From assembly GCF_019455385.1 (NCBI RefSeq), contig NZ_JACOFR010000021.1:62001-126000 (forward strand): a stretch of 64,000 nt of DNA, given 5' to 3'. Every line of letters starts with the position of its first letter. The first letter of the stretch is position 1. Shown here one piece after another: positions 44,781 through 57,089 of this stretch. The notes under the pieces are model-generated. The model was not told the DNA's origin and ran no database searches. It worked only from the letters and a program-made list of their open reading frames with translations. The stretch is from Bradyrhizobium sp. BR 10289 (GTDB lineage Bacteria > Pseudomonadota > Alphaproteobacteria > Rhizobiales > Xanthobacteraceae). The translations under genes and the position numbers were made by a program.

Positions 44781-45050
44781 ATGTCGATTGCCGCAGAACG
44801 CAAAGCGGAAGTCATCAAGACGAATGCAACCAAAGCCGGCGACACCGGCTCGCCGGAGGTTCAGGTCGCGATCCTGTCGGAACGCATCAACAACCTGACC
44901 AACCATTTCAAGACCCACGTGAAGGACAACCATTCGCGTCGTGGCCTCTTGAAGCTGGTTTCGACCCGCCGCTCGCTCCTCGACTACCTGAAGAAGCGGG
45001 ACGAGGCGCGCTACAAGGCGCTGCTCGAGAAGCACAACATTCGTCGTTAA
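44781..45050 (+). CDS. rpsO: 30S ribosomal protein S15
   Basis: The 89-residue protein is full length for S15: MSIAAERKAEVIKTNATKAG, GDTGSPEVQVAILSERINNL and HSRRGLLKLVSTRRSLLDYL. It binds 16S rRNA early in 30S assembly. The ATG at 44781, 2 bp after the truB stop, gives the canonical length; a TTG two codons earlier is not needed. It heads the rpsO-pnp pair. Confidence 0.97.
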   Translation: MSIAAERKAEVIKTNATKAGDTGSPEVQVAILSERINNLTNHFKTHVKDNHSRRGLLKLVSTRRSLLDYLKKRDEARYKALLEKHNIRR

Positions 45051-45059
45051 GAGTTCCTG

Positions 45060-45082
45060 CGCGCGCCACCGGCGCGCGTTTT
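45060..45082 (+). terminator. GC-rich terminator-like hairpin after rpsO
   Basis: CGCGCGCC pairs exactly with GGCGCGCG around ACC and is followed by TTTT. It begins 9 bp after the rpsO stop. As rpsO and pnp are usually partly co-transcribed, it may be a partial terminator lowering pnp expression. Confidence 0.65.
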
Positions 45083-45155
45083 CGCGCGTGGTTTCGAACG
45101 AAAGCGTTTGTTTAAAGGTTTTTGATCGAGGCTGCGTGCGCGTCGGGTACGCGCC

Positions 45156-45240
45156 AAAGCGCGATAAGAATCGCACTTTGGATTGTTGTTTGAGCATGAT
45201 CTTATCGGAAAACCGCTTCGCACTTTTCCGGATCATGCTT
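45156..45240. repeat. Palindromic intergenic repeat, family B, copy 2
   Basis: It has the same order as 2140-2241: a first arm AAAGCGCGAT, then TTGTTTGAGCATGATC, GGAAAACCGCTTCGCAC, TTTTCC and GGATCATGCTT. The first hairpin is shorter here. It lies in the rpsO-pnp spacer. Confidence 0.85.
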
Positions 45241-45381
45241 GAACGACGCGCATCCGAGGCATGAAGGGCGAAGACCGCAGGTTCGGTGTTCGCGTTCGTG
45301 CCGACTGACAGTCCAGCAGCAATCCGGCGGCTGGGCACAACGGGCAAGGCGCCCGTATGACCCGAAAGGATGGACGCCATC

Positions 45382-45471
45382 CGAAATCCGAAAACCATGG
45401 CAGGATCGCAGGACGCTGATCATTCGCTCCGATCAGCGTCCCGCAATCTTGCGCATGGTTTTTGTTTTTCG
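45382..45471 (+). promoter_or_regulatory. Long imperfect stem-loop in the pnp leader
   Basis: GGACGCTGATC (45411-45421) pairs exactly with GATCAGCGTCC (45431-45441) around a 9-base loop. Outward, AAAACCATG (45391-45399) pairs with CATGGTTTT, and CGAAA with TTTCG, giving about 40 imperfect base pairs over 90 nt. It ends 41 nt before the pnp start and has T-runs in its outer arm. In E. coli a pnp leader hairpin is cut by RNase III and mediates PNPase autoregulation; this is the natural counterpart, by inference. The rest of the 461-bp rpsO-pnp spacer holds only the hairpin and repeat listed separately. Confidence 0.7.
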
Positions 45472-45511
45472 AAGCGTCCCCTCTTTCGAGAACCCATGAA
45501 AGAAGACCTCT

Positions 45512-47674
<2,163 letters not shown>

Positions 47675-47700
47675 TCGCTTTCCGTCACATCAGAAATACG

Positions 47701-47727
47701 AAGGGCGGCCGAAAGGCCGCCCTTTTT
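47701..47727 (+). terminator. Intrinsic terminator of pnp
   Basis: AAGGGCGGCC pairs exactly with GGCCGCCCTT around GAAA, followed by more T. It begins 26 bp after the pnp stop. This is the cleanest rho-independent terminator in the window. Confidence 0.95.
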
Positions 47728-47754
47728 GTTTGTGTTCGCTTCGGGTGAGCTGCG

Positions 47755-47871
47755 CCCTCTCCCACTTGCGGGAGAGGGCTGGGGAGAGGATTTCTCCGCA
47801 GAGAGCCTCCCAATGAGGAGAAAGCCCCACCCGCGCCTCCGGCGCGGCCTCCCCCGCAAGCGGGAGAGGCT
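47755..47871. repeat. Palindromic intergenic repeat, family A, diverged copy
   Basis: CCCTCTCCC-ACTT-GCGGGAGAGGG opens the unit and CACCCGCGCCTCCGGCGCGG with CCCCCGCAAGCGGGAGAGG closes it. The order of elements matches the copies at 15369 and 26423, but the middle differs. It lies between pnp and katG, which converge. Confidence 0.75.
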
Positions 47872-47899
47872 GCACCGAACCCGAGGCGGGATCAGTGCC

Positions 47900-50065
<2,166 letters not shown>

Positions 50066-50158
50066 GAATACCTCCTCTGGCGGCGTCGAACTCGCGCCTT
50101 TTGACCAGGTAGAAGCAGTCTAAGCCGGGCATTCGATCAGGGGAAGTTGACTTTAATG

Positions 50159-50169
50159 ATCGCTGCGAT
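50159..50169. promoter_or_regulatory. Candidate OxyR half-site dyad
   Basis: ATCGC-T-GCGAT is a perfect 11-bp dyad (LysR-type T-N-A form) 11 bp before the oxyR start, in the katG-oxyR gap, with CGATAG continuing it. Position fits autoregulation and katG activation. The match to a known OxyR consensus is only partial. Confidence 0.35.
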
Positions 50170-50180
50170 AGGATTTTCTG

Positions 50181-51116
50181 ATGGCGAATGTAACAATGCG
50201 CCAGCTCCGCTATTTCGACGCGCTGGCGCGCCACGGCCATTTCGGCCGCGCGGCAGAAGCCAGTTCGATCTCGCAGCCGGCGCTGTCGATGCAGATCAAG
50301 GAACTGGAGGACGCGCTCGGCGGCTTGCTGCTGGAACGCAGCGCCCGGCAGGTGGCGTTGACCCGGTTCGGCGAGGAGCTCGCGCCGCGCGTCCGCGACA
50401 TCCTGCGCTCGGTCGACGAGCTCGGCGATTTCGCCCGGGCGTCACAGGACCGCTTCGCAGGCCGCCTCCGCATCGGCATGATTCCGACGATCGCGCCTTA
50501 CCTGCTGCCCAAGATCACCAAGAATCTCACACGCATGCATCCGGAGCTCGACATCCGCGTGCGCGAGACCATGACGCCGCGCCTGATCCAGGAGTTGGTC
50601 GAGGGACGGCTCGACACCGCCATCGTCGCGCTGCCGGTGTCGGAGCCGTCACTGACCGAGGTCGCGCTGTTCGACGAGAAGTTTTTGCTGGTGCGGCCGA
50701 GTGCTGACGAGGGAACGCCGGCACCTTCGCGCGAGATGATGCGGGAGATGCGGCTGCTGCTGCTCGAGGAGGGACACTGCTTCCGCGACCAGGCGCTGTC
50801 GTTCTGCAACATGCAATCGGCGCCGCCGCGCGAGATGCTGGATGCGAACTCGCTGTCGACGCTGGTGCAGATGGTCAGCGCCGGCATCGGCGTGACCCTG
50901 ATTCCGGAGATGGCCGTGCCGGTGGAGACGCGATCCGCCTCGGTCTCGCTGACGCGGTTTCGCGATCCCGAACCTTCTCGCACGATCGGCATGGTCTGGC
51001 GCAAGACCAGCCCGCTGGCGCGGCAGCTGCTGCAAATCTCCGAAGTGGTCTGCCTGTCGGCCGGCAAGGTGCGCGCGCGACAATCCGTCCGTAGCCAACG
51101 GGCGCAGGGCTCCTGA
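50181..51116 (+). CDS. oxyR: Hydrogen-peroxide sensor OxyR
   Basis: A 311-residue LysR-type regulator with the N-terminal helix-turn-helix (GRAAEASSISQPALSMQIKE). Cys200 and Cys209, in EEGHCFRDQALSFCN, match the peroxide-reactive Cys199/Cys208 of E. coli OxyR. It likely activates katG on the other strand. Its TGA shares a base with the ATG of the following GNAT gene. Confidence 0.94.
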   Translation: MANVTMRQLRYFDALARHGHFGRAAEASSISQPALSMQIKELEDALGGLLLERSARQVALTRFGEELAPRVRDILRSVDELGDFARASQDRFAGRLRIGMIPTIAPYLLPKITKNLTRMHPELDIRVRETMTPRLIQELVEGRLDTAIVALPVSEPSLTEVALFDEKFLLVRPSADEGTPAPSREMMREMRLLLLEEGHCFRDQALSFCNMQSAPPREMLDANSLSTLVQMVSAGIGVTLIPEMAVPVETRSASVSLTRFRDPEPSRTIGMVWRKTSPLARQLLQISEVVCLSAGKVRARQSVRSQRAQGS

Positions 51117-51580
51117 TGTCACATCCCATCGTCCGCCCCGCCCGCGCGGATGAATATGACGAGATCGCCCGCGTCTGGATGGAGAGCTGGGTCTCGACCG
51201 GGCTCGCCGAAGCCAGCAACTTCCTGCTGGCGAACCTGCGTGCGCGCGTCAGGCGCGAGATCGAGGACGGCTGGACCTTGTTCGCCGCCGACGACAACGG
51301 CACCATCGCAGCGATGCTGGCGCTGCATCTGCCAAAGCTCTATCTCGACCAGCTCTTCGTCGCCCCCGCCTATCAGGGCCGGTCGCTCGGCCGCCAATTG
51401 CTCGCCTTCACGCGCGCGCAGATGCCCGACGAGATCTGCTTGCGCTGCGTCCGCGAGAACAAGAAGGCTTGGCGCTGGTACGAGCGCGAGGGATTCGTGT
51501 TCGAGAAGGAAGACATCTCCCCGGTCACCGGCTTTACGATGAAATGCTACCGGTGGAGACGGCAGAACTTCGCCCTATAA
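51116..51580 (+). CDS. GNAT family N-acetyltransferase
   Basis: The 154-residue protein has the acetyl-CoA binding segment LFVAPAYQGRSLGRQLLAFT and the C-terminal ENKKAWRWYEREGFVFEKED. It is translationally coupled to oxyR (start overlaps its stop), so it may be part of the peroxide response, but the acceptor substrate cannot be told. Confidence 0.87.
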   Translation: MSHPIVRPARADEYDEIARVWMESWVSTGLAEASNFLLANLRARVRREIEDGWTLFAADDNGTIAAMLALHLPKLYLDQLFVAPAYQGRSLGRQLLAFTRAQMPDEICLRCVRENKKAWRWYEREGFVFEKEDISPVTGFTMKCYRWRRQNFAL

Positions 51581-51671
51581 TCGGCGGTGGCCGGACGCAG
51601 CTTGCTGTTGTCATGATCCCCACCCAGTGTGGTTTGGCCGATAACCTCCCGCCTCTGATCTCCTGGAATCC

Positions 51672-52511
51672 ATGGCTCGAATTGCTGTCCCGCTGGTTGC
51701 GCTGCTGTCCGGGTTTGGCGCGGCGGTCGCGCAAACTCCTCCCGCACCCACCGCGCCTCCGCCTCAATCCGCAACGCCGGCCAAGCCGGCGGCCAAGAAG
51801 GCAGCACCGAAAGCCAAACCGGCTGCAAAGCAGCCGGTCGCGGCGGAGAGCGGCCCGTGCCGGCTCGGCGTCATCTCGGTGATCGGAGATCGCTACTCCG
51901 TCCAGAAGTTTGGCATCACGATCTTCGAAGCTGAAGCAACCGAGGTGCCGATCGACTGGGGCCTCGATGATCTCGTTTTTGCACGGGTGCGCGCAGTGGC
52001 AGGCAACGATCCTGGCGTACGCAGGATCGCCTATCCCAAAGGCGTCTTCGAGCCCTTCTATAATCCGAAAACGATCCTGATCCGCGATCCCGGGGAGCGG
52101 CTGCCGGACATCGTGCGGAGTTTCACCGCGAATGCGAATTGCGAGCGTTATCTTGTTGCGACCACCTTCAAGGCGGAGCTGCCGAATTCGCACATGATGC
52201 TGAACGGCATCGGCACTTACAATCAGGGGGTGGGCAGCATCCTCCGTCACTCGCATCTCTTCGCCATTGTTGCGATCACACTGATCGACGGAAGGAGTTA
52301 TGAGGAAATCAAGCGCCCCTTTGTGAATTTCGGCGCCAACTTCGCAGCGGGAATGCGGTTGACCGAAGACCCGCTCAACAAACTCGACAACTCATTGTTT
52401 CCTGACCCGCCCGCGGCAGCTTCCGCCAGCGCGGCGCTGCGCGAGAGGACGCGTGCACTCGTCACAGACAAGCTCGACCGGGGCCTGCCGGGCTATCTCA
52501 AGGAAGATTGA
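51672..52511 (+). CDS. Secreted hypothetical protein
   Basis: The 279-residue protein starts with a signal peptide (MARIAVPLVALLSGFGAAVA, cut after AVA-Q is plausible), then an Ala/Pro/Lys-rich linker (about 22-57) and a globular part with two Cys (GPCRLGVISVIGDRYSVQKF and ANANCERYLVATTF). I do not recognise the family. It is probably periplasmic. It lies 91 bp after the GNAT gene and is convergent with fabI (82-bp gap). Confidence 0.72.
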   Translation: MARIAVPLVALLSGFGAAVAQTPPAPTAPPPQSATPAKPAAKKAAPKAKPAAKQPVAAESGPCRLGVISVIGDRYSVQKFGITIFEAEATEVPIDWGLDDLVFARVRAVAGNDPGVRRIAYPKGVFEPFYNPKTILIRDPGERLPDIVRSFTANANCERYLVATTFKAELPNSHMMLNGIGTYNQGVGSILRHSHLFAIVAITLIDGRSYEEIKRPFVNFGANFAAGMRLTEDPLNKLDNSLFPDPPAAASASAALRERTRALVTDKLDRGLPGYLKED

Positions 52512-52593
52512 GCCCCAGACCCTCGACCCAGACTGGGTACGTTGCCGTTTCGAGGTGCCGAACTCGACCGCAGCCTTGAGAGATGGCTGCAGG

Positions 52594-53394
52594 TTACTCC
52601 GGCGCCTTCAGATCGTCCGGCCGGGGCATCAGCACGATATTGTAGCCGCTATCGACGTAGTGAATCTCGCCGGTCACGCCGCCGGAGAGATCCGACAACA
52701 GATACAGCGCCGAACCGCCGAGCTCGTCGAGCGTGACGCCGCGGCGGAGCGGCGAGTGCTTTTGCATGAAGGCGAACATTGCGCGCGCCTCGCCGATGCC
52801 GGAGCCTGCGAGGGTGCGGATGGGGCCGGCGGAGATGGCGTTGACGCGGATGCCGCGCGGTCCAAAATCGGAAGCGAGATAGCGCACCGAGGCTTCCAGC
52901 GCCGCCTTGGCCACGCCCATCACGTTGTAATTCGGCATCGATCGCTCGGACGCACCGAAGGTCAGCGTGATCATGCTGCCGCCGTCCGTCATCAACTCGG
53001 CGGCGCGCTTTGCAACCTCGGTGAACGAAAAGCAGGAGATCACCATGGTGCGCGAAAAATTCTCGCGGCTGGTGTCGGCGTAGCGGCCCTTCAGCTCGTT
53101 CTTGTCGGCAAAGCCGATGGCGTGGATGACGAAATCGAGCTTGCCCCATTTTTCGCGCAGCACGTCGAAGGTGGTATCGACGCTGGCGATGTCCTCGACG
53201 TCGCAGGGCAGCACCAGCTCGACACCGAGAGACTCTGCGAGTGGCTTGACGCGCTTGCCGAGGGCCTCGCCCTGGAAGGTGAACGCAAGCTCGGCACCGT
53301 GGGCATGCAGTGTCCTCGCCATGCCCCAGGCGATCGAATGATCATTGGCGATGCCCATGATCAGACCGCGCTTGCCTTTCATCAAACCTTCCAT
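52594..53394 (-). CDS. fabI: Enoyl-[acyl-carrier-protein] reductase (NADH)
   Basis: The 266-residue SDR has the FabI start GKRGLIMGIANDHSIAWGMA and the catalytic Tyr-x6-Lys in NYNVMGVAKAALEASVRYLA. It reduces trans-2-enoyl-ACP in the last step of fatty-acid elongation. It follows fabB and fabA in the same direction, but two inverted repeats lie between fabB and fabI, so it may have its own promoter. An ATG 4 codons later is also possible. Confidence 0.94.
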   Translation of the reverse strand: MEGLMKGKRGLIMGIANDHSIAWGMARTLHAHGAELAFTFQGEALGKRVKPLAESLGVELVLPCDVEDIASVDTTFDVLREKWGKLDFVIHAIGFADKNELKGRYADTSRENFSRTMVISCFSFTEVAKRAAELMTDGGSMITLTFGASERSMPNYNVMGVAKAALEASVRYLASDFGPRGIRVNAISAGPIRTLAGSGIGEARAMFAFMQKHSPLRRGVTLDELGGSALYLLSDLSGGVTGEIHYVDSGYNIVLMPRPDDLKAPE

Positions 53395-53419
53395 GTGGTT
53401 CCCATTATCCTGAGGTCAT

Positions 53420-53456
53420 CGCCCGCCTTGTGCGCACTTGCGCACTGGGGCGGGCG
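53420..53456. repeat. Inverted repeat between fabB and fabI (arm 1)
   Basis: CGCCCGCC pairs with GGCGGGCG around a spacer that itself contains TGCGCA twice. It sits just upstream of fabI and may form a stable hairpin in the fabB-fabI transcript. Confidence 0.6.
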
Positions 53457-53508
53457 AGCCAGTATTCCAGAGAGGGTCGTGATGGATCGAGAAGCCGCGG
53501 CGTACTGG

Positions 53509-53530
53509 ATGCCCCGCTTTCGCGGGGCAT
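53509..53530. terminator. Hairpin after fabB
   Basis: ATGCCCCGC pairs exactly with GCGGGGCAT around TTTC, 15 bp past the fabB stop. No U-run follows on the minus strand, so it may stabilise the fabAB message or cause partial termination. Confidence 0.6.
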
Positions 53531-53545
53531 GACATCGTGCTGGCC

Positions 53546-54769
53546 TTACACATCCAGCCGACTGAACACCAGCGTGGCGTTGGTGCCGCCGAAGCCGAAC
53601 GAGTTCGACAACACGGTGCCGATCTTGACGTTGTCGATGCGCTTGCGAACGATCGGCATGTCGGCGAACACCGGGTCGAGCTCCTGAATGTGCGCGCTCT
53701 CGCAGATGAAACCATTGTTCATCATCAGCAGCGAGTAGATCGCCTCCTGCACACCGGTGGCGCCCAAGGAGTGGCCGGTCAGCGCCTTGGTTGCCGAGAT
53801 CGGCGGGCACTTCTCGCCGGTACCGAACACGCGGCGGAGGGCGTCGATCTCCGGCGGATCGCCTGCAGGCGTCGAGGTCGCGTGCGGGTTGATGTAGTCG
53901 ACCTTGGTCTTCACCGTCGACATCGCCATACGCATGCAGCGCTCGGCGCCCTCGCCCGACGGCGCAACCATGTCGTAGCCGTCAGAGGTCGCACCGTAGC
54001 CGACGATCTCGCCGTAAATCCGCGCGCCGCGCGCCTTGGCGTGCTCGAGCTCTTCCAGCACGAGGACTCCCGCGCCGCCGGCGATGACGAAACCGTCGCG
54101 GTTGACGTCATAGGGACGCGAGGCGGTGGCGGGCGTGTCGTTGTACTTCGAGGACATCGCGCCCATGGCATCGAACAGCACCGAGAGCGACCAGTCGAGC
54201 TCTTCGCAGCCGCCGGCGAAGATGACGTCCTGCTTGCCGATCTGGATCGTCTCATAGGCATTGCCCACGCAATGGTTCGACGTCGCACAGGCCGAGGAGA
54301 TCGAGTAATTCACGCCCTTGATCTTGAACCAGGTCGCGAGTGTCGCGGAAGCCGTGGACGACATCGCCTTCGGCACTGCAAACGGTCCGACGCGCTTCGG
54401 TCCCTTGGTGCGGGTGATGTCGGCGGATTCGACGATGGTGCGCGCCGAGGGGCCGCCGGAGCCCATGATGATGCCGGTGCGGATGTTGGAGACTTCGTCG
54501 GGCGACAGGCCGGAGTCCTGGATCGCCTGCTCCATCGCGATGTGATTCCACCCCGCCCCCTGGCCGAGGAAGCGCATCGCGCGGCGGTCGACCACGGTCG
54601 CAGGATCGATCGTCGGCGCACCTTGCACCTGCGAACGGAAGCCGAGCTCGGCATATTTCTCAGCCCGCGAAATGCCCGACTTCGCCTCGTGAAGGCTCGC
54701 AAGCACTTCCTGGGTGTTGTTTCCGATGGACGAGACGATGCCCATTCCGGTGACCACAACCCGCCTCAT
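53546..54769 (-). CDS. fabB: Beta-ketoacyl-ACP synthase I
   Basis: The 407-residue condensing enzyme has the active Cys in SSACATSNHCVGNAYETIQI near residue 162, the catalytic His motifs NPHATSTPAGDPPEIDAL and KALTGHSLGATGVQ, and NSFGFGGTNATLVF at the end. With FabA it makes unsaturated fatty acids. It is 40 bp downstream of fabA, the normal pair. Confidence 0.95.
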   Translation of the reverse strand: MRRVVVTGMGIVSSIGNNTQEVLASLHEAKSGISRAEKYAELGFRSQVQGAPTIDPATVVDRRAMRFLGQGAGWNHIAMEQAIQDSGLSPDEVSNIRTGIIMGSGGPSARTIVESADITRTKGPKRVGPFAVPKAMSSTASATLATWFKIKGVNYSISSACATSNHCVGNAYETIQIGKQDVIFAGGCEELDWSLSVLFDAMGAMSSKYNDTPATASRPYDVNRDGFVIAGGAGVLVLEELEHAKARGARIYGEIVGYGATSDGYDMVAPSGEGAERCMRMAMSTVKTKVDYINPHATSTPAGDPPEIDALRRVFGTGEKCPPISATKALTGHSLGATGVQEAIYSLLMMNNGFICESAHIQELDPVFADMPIVRKRIDNVKIGTVLSNSFGFGGTNATLVFSRLDV

Positions 54770-54809
54770 GACAGCCTCGCCTTAATCGTTGTCTTCTCGA
54801 TGATGCGCG

Positions 54810-55331
54810 TCAGCCCAGGTTCACGCCCTGCTTGAACAGGCCGACCTTCAGATCCTTGGCGCGATAAATAATCTGGTCGTCGACCGAAAGCCATCCGTCG
54901 GCAATGCCGAGCACGAGCTTTGAACGCATCACGCGCTTGATATCGACGTTGTACACAACCTTGCGGGCGTCGGGCAGCACCTGGCCGCTGAACTTCAATT
55001 CGTTCAGGCCGAGCGCGCGGCCGCGACCTTCGCCCCCGGTCCAGCCCAGATAGAAGCCGACCATTTGCCACAGCGCATCGAGGCCGAGACAGCCGGGCAT
55101 GACGGGGTCGTTCTTGAAATGGCAACCGAAGAACCAGAGGTCAGGCTTCACGTCGAGCTCGGCGCGCACCACGCCCTTGCCGAATTCGCCACCATTGTCG
55201 TTGATCTCGGTGATGCGGTCGAACATCAGCATCGGCGGCAGCGGCAGCTGGGCGTTGCCCGGGCCGAACATCTCGCCGCGGGCACATGCCAGCAGATCTT
55301 CGTATTCGTAACCGTTGCGCCTGTTCAGCAT
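54810..55331 (-). CDS. fabA: 3-hydroxydecanoyl-ACP dehydratase/isomerase
   Basis: The 173-residue hot-dog enzyme has the active His in WFFGCHFKNDPVMPGCLGLD and the Asp in LGLDALWQM. It introduces the cis double bond at C10 in unsaturated fatty-acid synthesis. The ATG at 55331 gives the standard length; the frame stays open to 55406 without family similarity. It is divergent from irr, as in B. japonicum. Confidence 0.95.
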   Translation of the reverse strand: MLNRRNGYEYEDLLACARGEMFGPGNAQLPLPPMLMFDRITEINDNGGEFGKGVVRAELDVKPDLWFFGCHFKNDPVMPGCLGLDALWQMVGFYLGWTGGEGRGRALGLNELKFSGQVLPDARKVVYNVDIKRVMRSKLVLGIADGWLSVDDQIIYRAKDLKVGLFKQGVNLG

Positions 55332-55685
55332 GTACGAGCCTCTGTTCAAATCCCGATTGAGCGGCGTTTCTGGGCAAAAATGGGCCCCGTCCCGGTTGGA
55401 CGGCAACGCCGATCGCCAACCCTCAGGCGCAACTCCCGCACGCCCCGGTCGGACGGTGGGACCGGGCTTCCATGCCCGGCTGCGCCAAGATCGGCTAAGC
55501 GGAACCGCGGGCTCTCTAACACAGGCTATTTCGGTGGCAAAGCGCTCTCATGAAGGTAAAATGACGGGGTCATCGCCCGGTTCCAGAGCTGATTAGAACC
55601 TCTCTAGTTGCGAGAAACTTGCATCTGCATCTATCTGTTCTTATATTCACGGGAGATATTGTTCACGCGTGCCCGAAATCTGGAA
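55332..55685. other. Divergent fabA-irr promoter region
   Basis: These 354 bases hold no gene. The irr-proximal part has the TGCATC hexamer repeats listed separately. The fabA side shows nothing I can name. Confidence 0.6.
55620..55637. promoter_or_regulatory. Three imperfect hexamer repeats before irr (candidate Fur/Mur site)
   Basis: TGCATC-TGCATC-TATCTG lies 48 bp before the irr start. From memory, the site bound by B. japonicum Fur at the irr promoter is described as three imperfect direct hexamer repeats of this kind rather than a classic Fur box. The match in form and place makes it a good candidate. Confidence 0.65.
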
Positions 55686-56177
55686 ATGAGCGAGAATACC
55701 GCGCCCCATCATGACGACGACGTCCATGCCGCGGCCCTCCTGTCCGGCCGCCAGCCGGCCCTGACCGGTTGCCCCTGGCACGACGTCAACGAGATGCTCC
55801 AGTCCGCCGGGCTCCGCCCGACGCGCCAGCGCATGGCGCTGGGCTGGCTCCTGTTCGGCAAGGGTGCGCGCCACCTCACGGCTGAAATGCTGTACGAGGA
55901 AGCAACGCTGGCCAAGGTGCCGGTCTCGCTCGCAACCGTCTACAACACGCTGAATCAGCTCACCGACGCCGGCCTGCTGCGTCAGGTCAGTGTCGACGGC
56001 ACCAAAACCTATTTCGACACCAACGTCACCACCCACCACCATTATTACCTCGAGAACAGCCACGAGCTGGTCGATATCGAGGATCCGCATCTGGCGCTGT
56101 CCAAGATGCCGGAGGTGCCGGAGGGTTACGAGATCGCCCGCATCGATATGGTCGTGCGCCTGCGCAAGAAGCGCTGA
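55686..56177 (+). CDS. irr: Iron response regulator Irr
   Basis: The 163-residue Fur-family protein matches B. japonicum Irr in length and key residues. The haem-regulatory motif GCPWHDV puts Cys29 before Pro30, and His117-119 (TTHHHYYLE) form the second haem site. The DNA-binding helices are in GLRPTRQRMALGWLL and VPVSLATVYNTLNQL. Irr is degraded when haem is plentiful and controls haem and iron genes. The ATG at 55686 gives the exact expected length; the frame also stays open upstream to 55608. Confidence 0.96.
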   Translation: MSENTAPHHDDDVHAAALLSGRQPALTGCPWHDVNEMLQSAGLRPTRQRMALGWLLFGKGARHLTAEMLYEEATLAKVPVSLATVYNTLNQLTDAGLLRQVSVDGTKTYFDTNVTTHHHYYLENSHELVDIEDPHLALSKMPEVPEGYEIARIDMVVRLRKKR

Positions 56178-56206
56178 GATCGTCCGACATCGCAGATTTG
56201 ATCGTC

Positions 56207-56228
56207 ATGGCCGGGGTTTCCCGGCCAT
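56207..56228. repeat. Hairpin of family C between irr and SH3 gene
   Basis: ATGGCCGGG pairs exactly with CCCGGCCAT around GTTT. It lies between two convergent genes and has the core of 17393-17415 and 43117-43145. Confidence 0.8.
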
Positions 56229-56243
56229 TGTCGTTTCAGGCCG

Positions 56244-56774
56244 TCAATTGACCTGCTCGTCCGAGTAGACGCCCCAGAGGCGTTCCTGCTGGATCCAGCC
56301 GTCAAAACCGTTGCCGGTGACGCGGCACCAGTTTGCAGTGCACTTCTTGACCTGCGTGACGACGCCGGCCTGGAGCTTTGCTGCAACCGCACTGTCGGGA
56401 TCGGGACGGTCGTAGATCGGCGCGAGCTCGTCCTTGTGCTTCATGGTGACGACCGCGGTGCGGCGGCCCGACAGCAGTGAATGATAAACCCAGCCCTCGG
56501 CGCCTTCGGAATCGCGCACCCGGCGCCAATTCTCGAACTCGGCGGTGATTTCGACCGGCAGGCCGGCGCGGGTGTAGACCCAGGCGACGTCATTGTCCTT
56601 GGTCGGGCCGGCCCGGACATTCACGTGATCCGATTTGAGACTGACATAGCGCGGCACCGGCAGGCCGCTGGCGGTCTGGGGGGTGGCGTCCTTGGCCGAA
56701 TGCGAGGGACTGGCCGAGGCGCTCAACCAGGTGCAAACGAGCGCCATCACCGAACAAAAACGCCCCAACGCCAT
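56244..56774 (-). CDS. Secreted SH3-domain protein
   Basis: The 176-residue protein has a signal peptide (GRFCSVMALVCTWLSASASP) and two bacterial SH3 (SH3_4-type) domains (about 42-103 and 108-170; LKSDHVNVRAGPTKDNDVAW, YDRPDPDSAVAAKLQAGVVT and CTANWCRVTGNGFDGWIQQE). Such proteins bind the cell wall in the periplasm. Start at 56774 leaves a clean signal peptide; 56807 adds 11 residues. It is convergent with irr. Confidence 0.83.
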   Translation of the reverse strand: MALGRFCSVMALVCTWLSASASPSHSAKDATPQTASGLPVPRYVSLKSDHVNVRAGPTKDNDVAWVYTRAGLPVEITAEFENWRRVRDSEGAEGWVYHSLLSGRRTAVVTMKHKDELAPIYDRPDPDSAVAAKLQAGVVTQVKKCTANWCRVTGNGFDGWIQQERLWGVYSDEQVN

Positions 56775-57089
56775 CAACCCGTCTCCTGTCGAAGACCTAG
56801 GCCTCATGCCCGGTCCTCACCCCAAATTCCAAACCCTGCCGCGTAACCCCTCTCGCCCCACGCTTGTGTTCCCGAAGCCAACTTGTCTTGGCCCGGCCTT
56901 CTGCTAGAGAGGACGGACTTCTGAACAACCAGTTTGCCCCGATTTTCCGGCCGGAAATGTCGGGAGAGCTTGAAGGAAACGCCGGGGACAGACACGGCAG
57001 AGGCAGTGTCGAACAACCGGGTTAATGAGGCCTCAACGGCCGGCCCTTGACGACAGGGGCAGGCCTGCAACGCCTCATGAGGGCAGGAC
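56775..57089. other. Divergent gap between SH3 and dehydrogenase genes
   Basis: These 315 bases carry no gene that I can support. They should hold both promoters. GGGCAGGA just before 57090 is the ribosome-binding site of the dehydrogenase. Confidence 0.55.
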
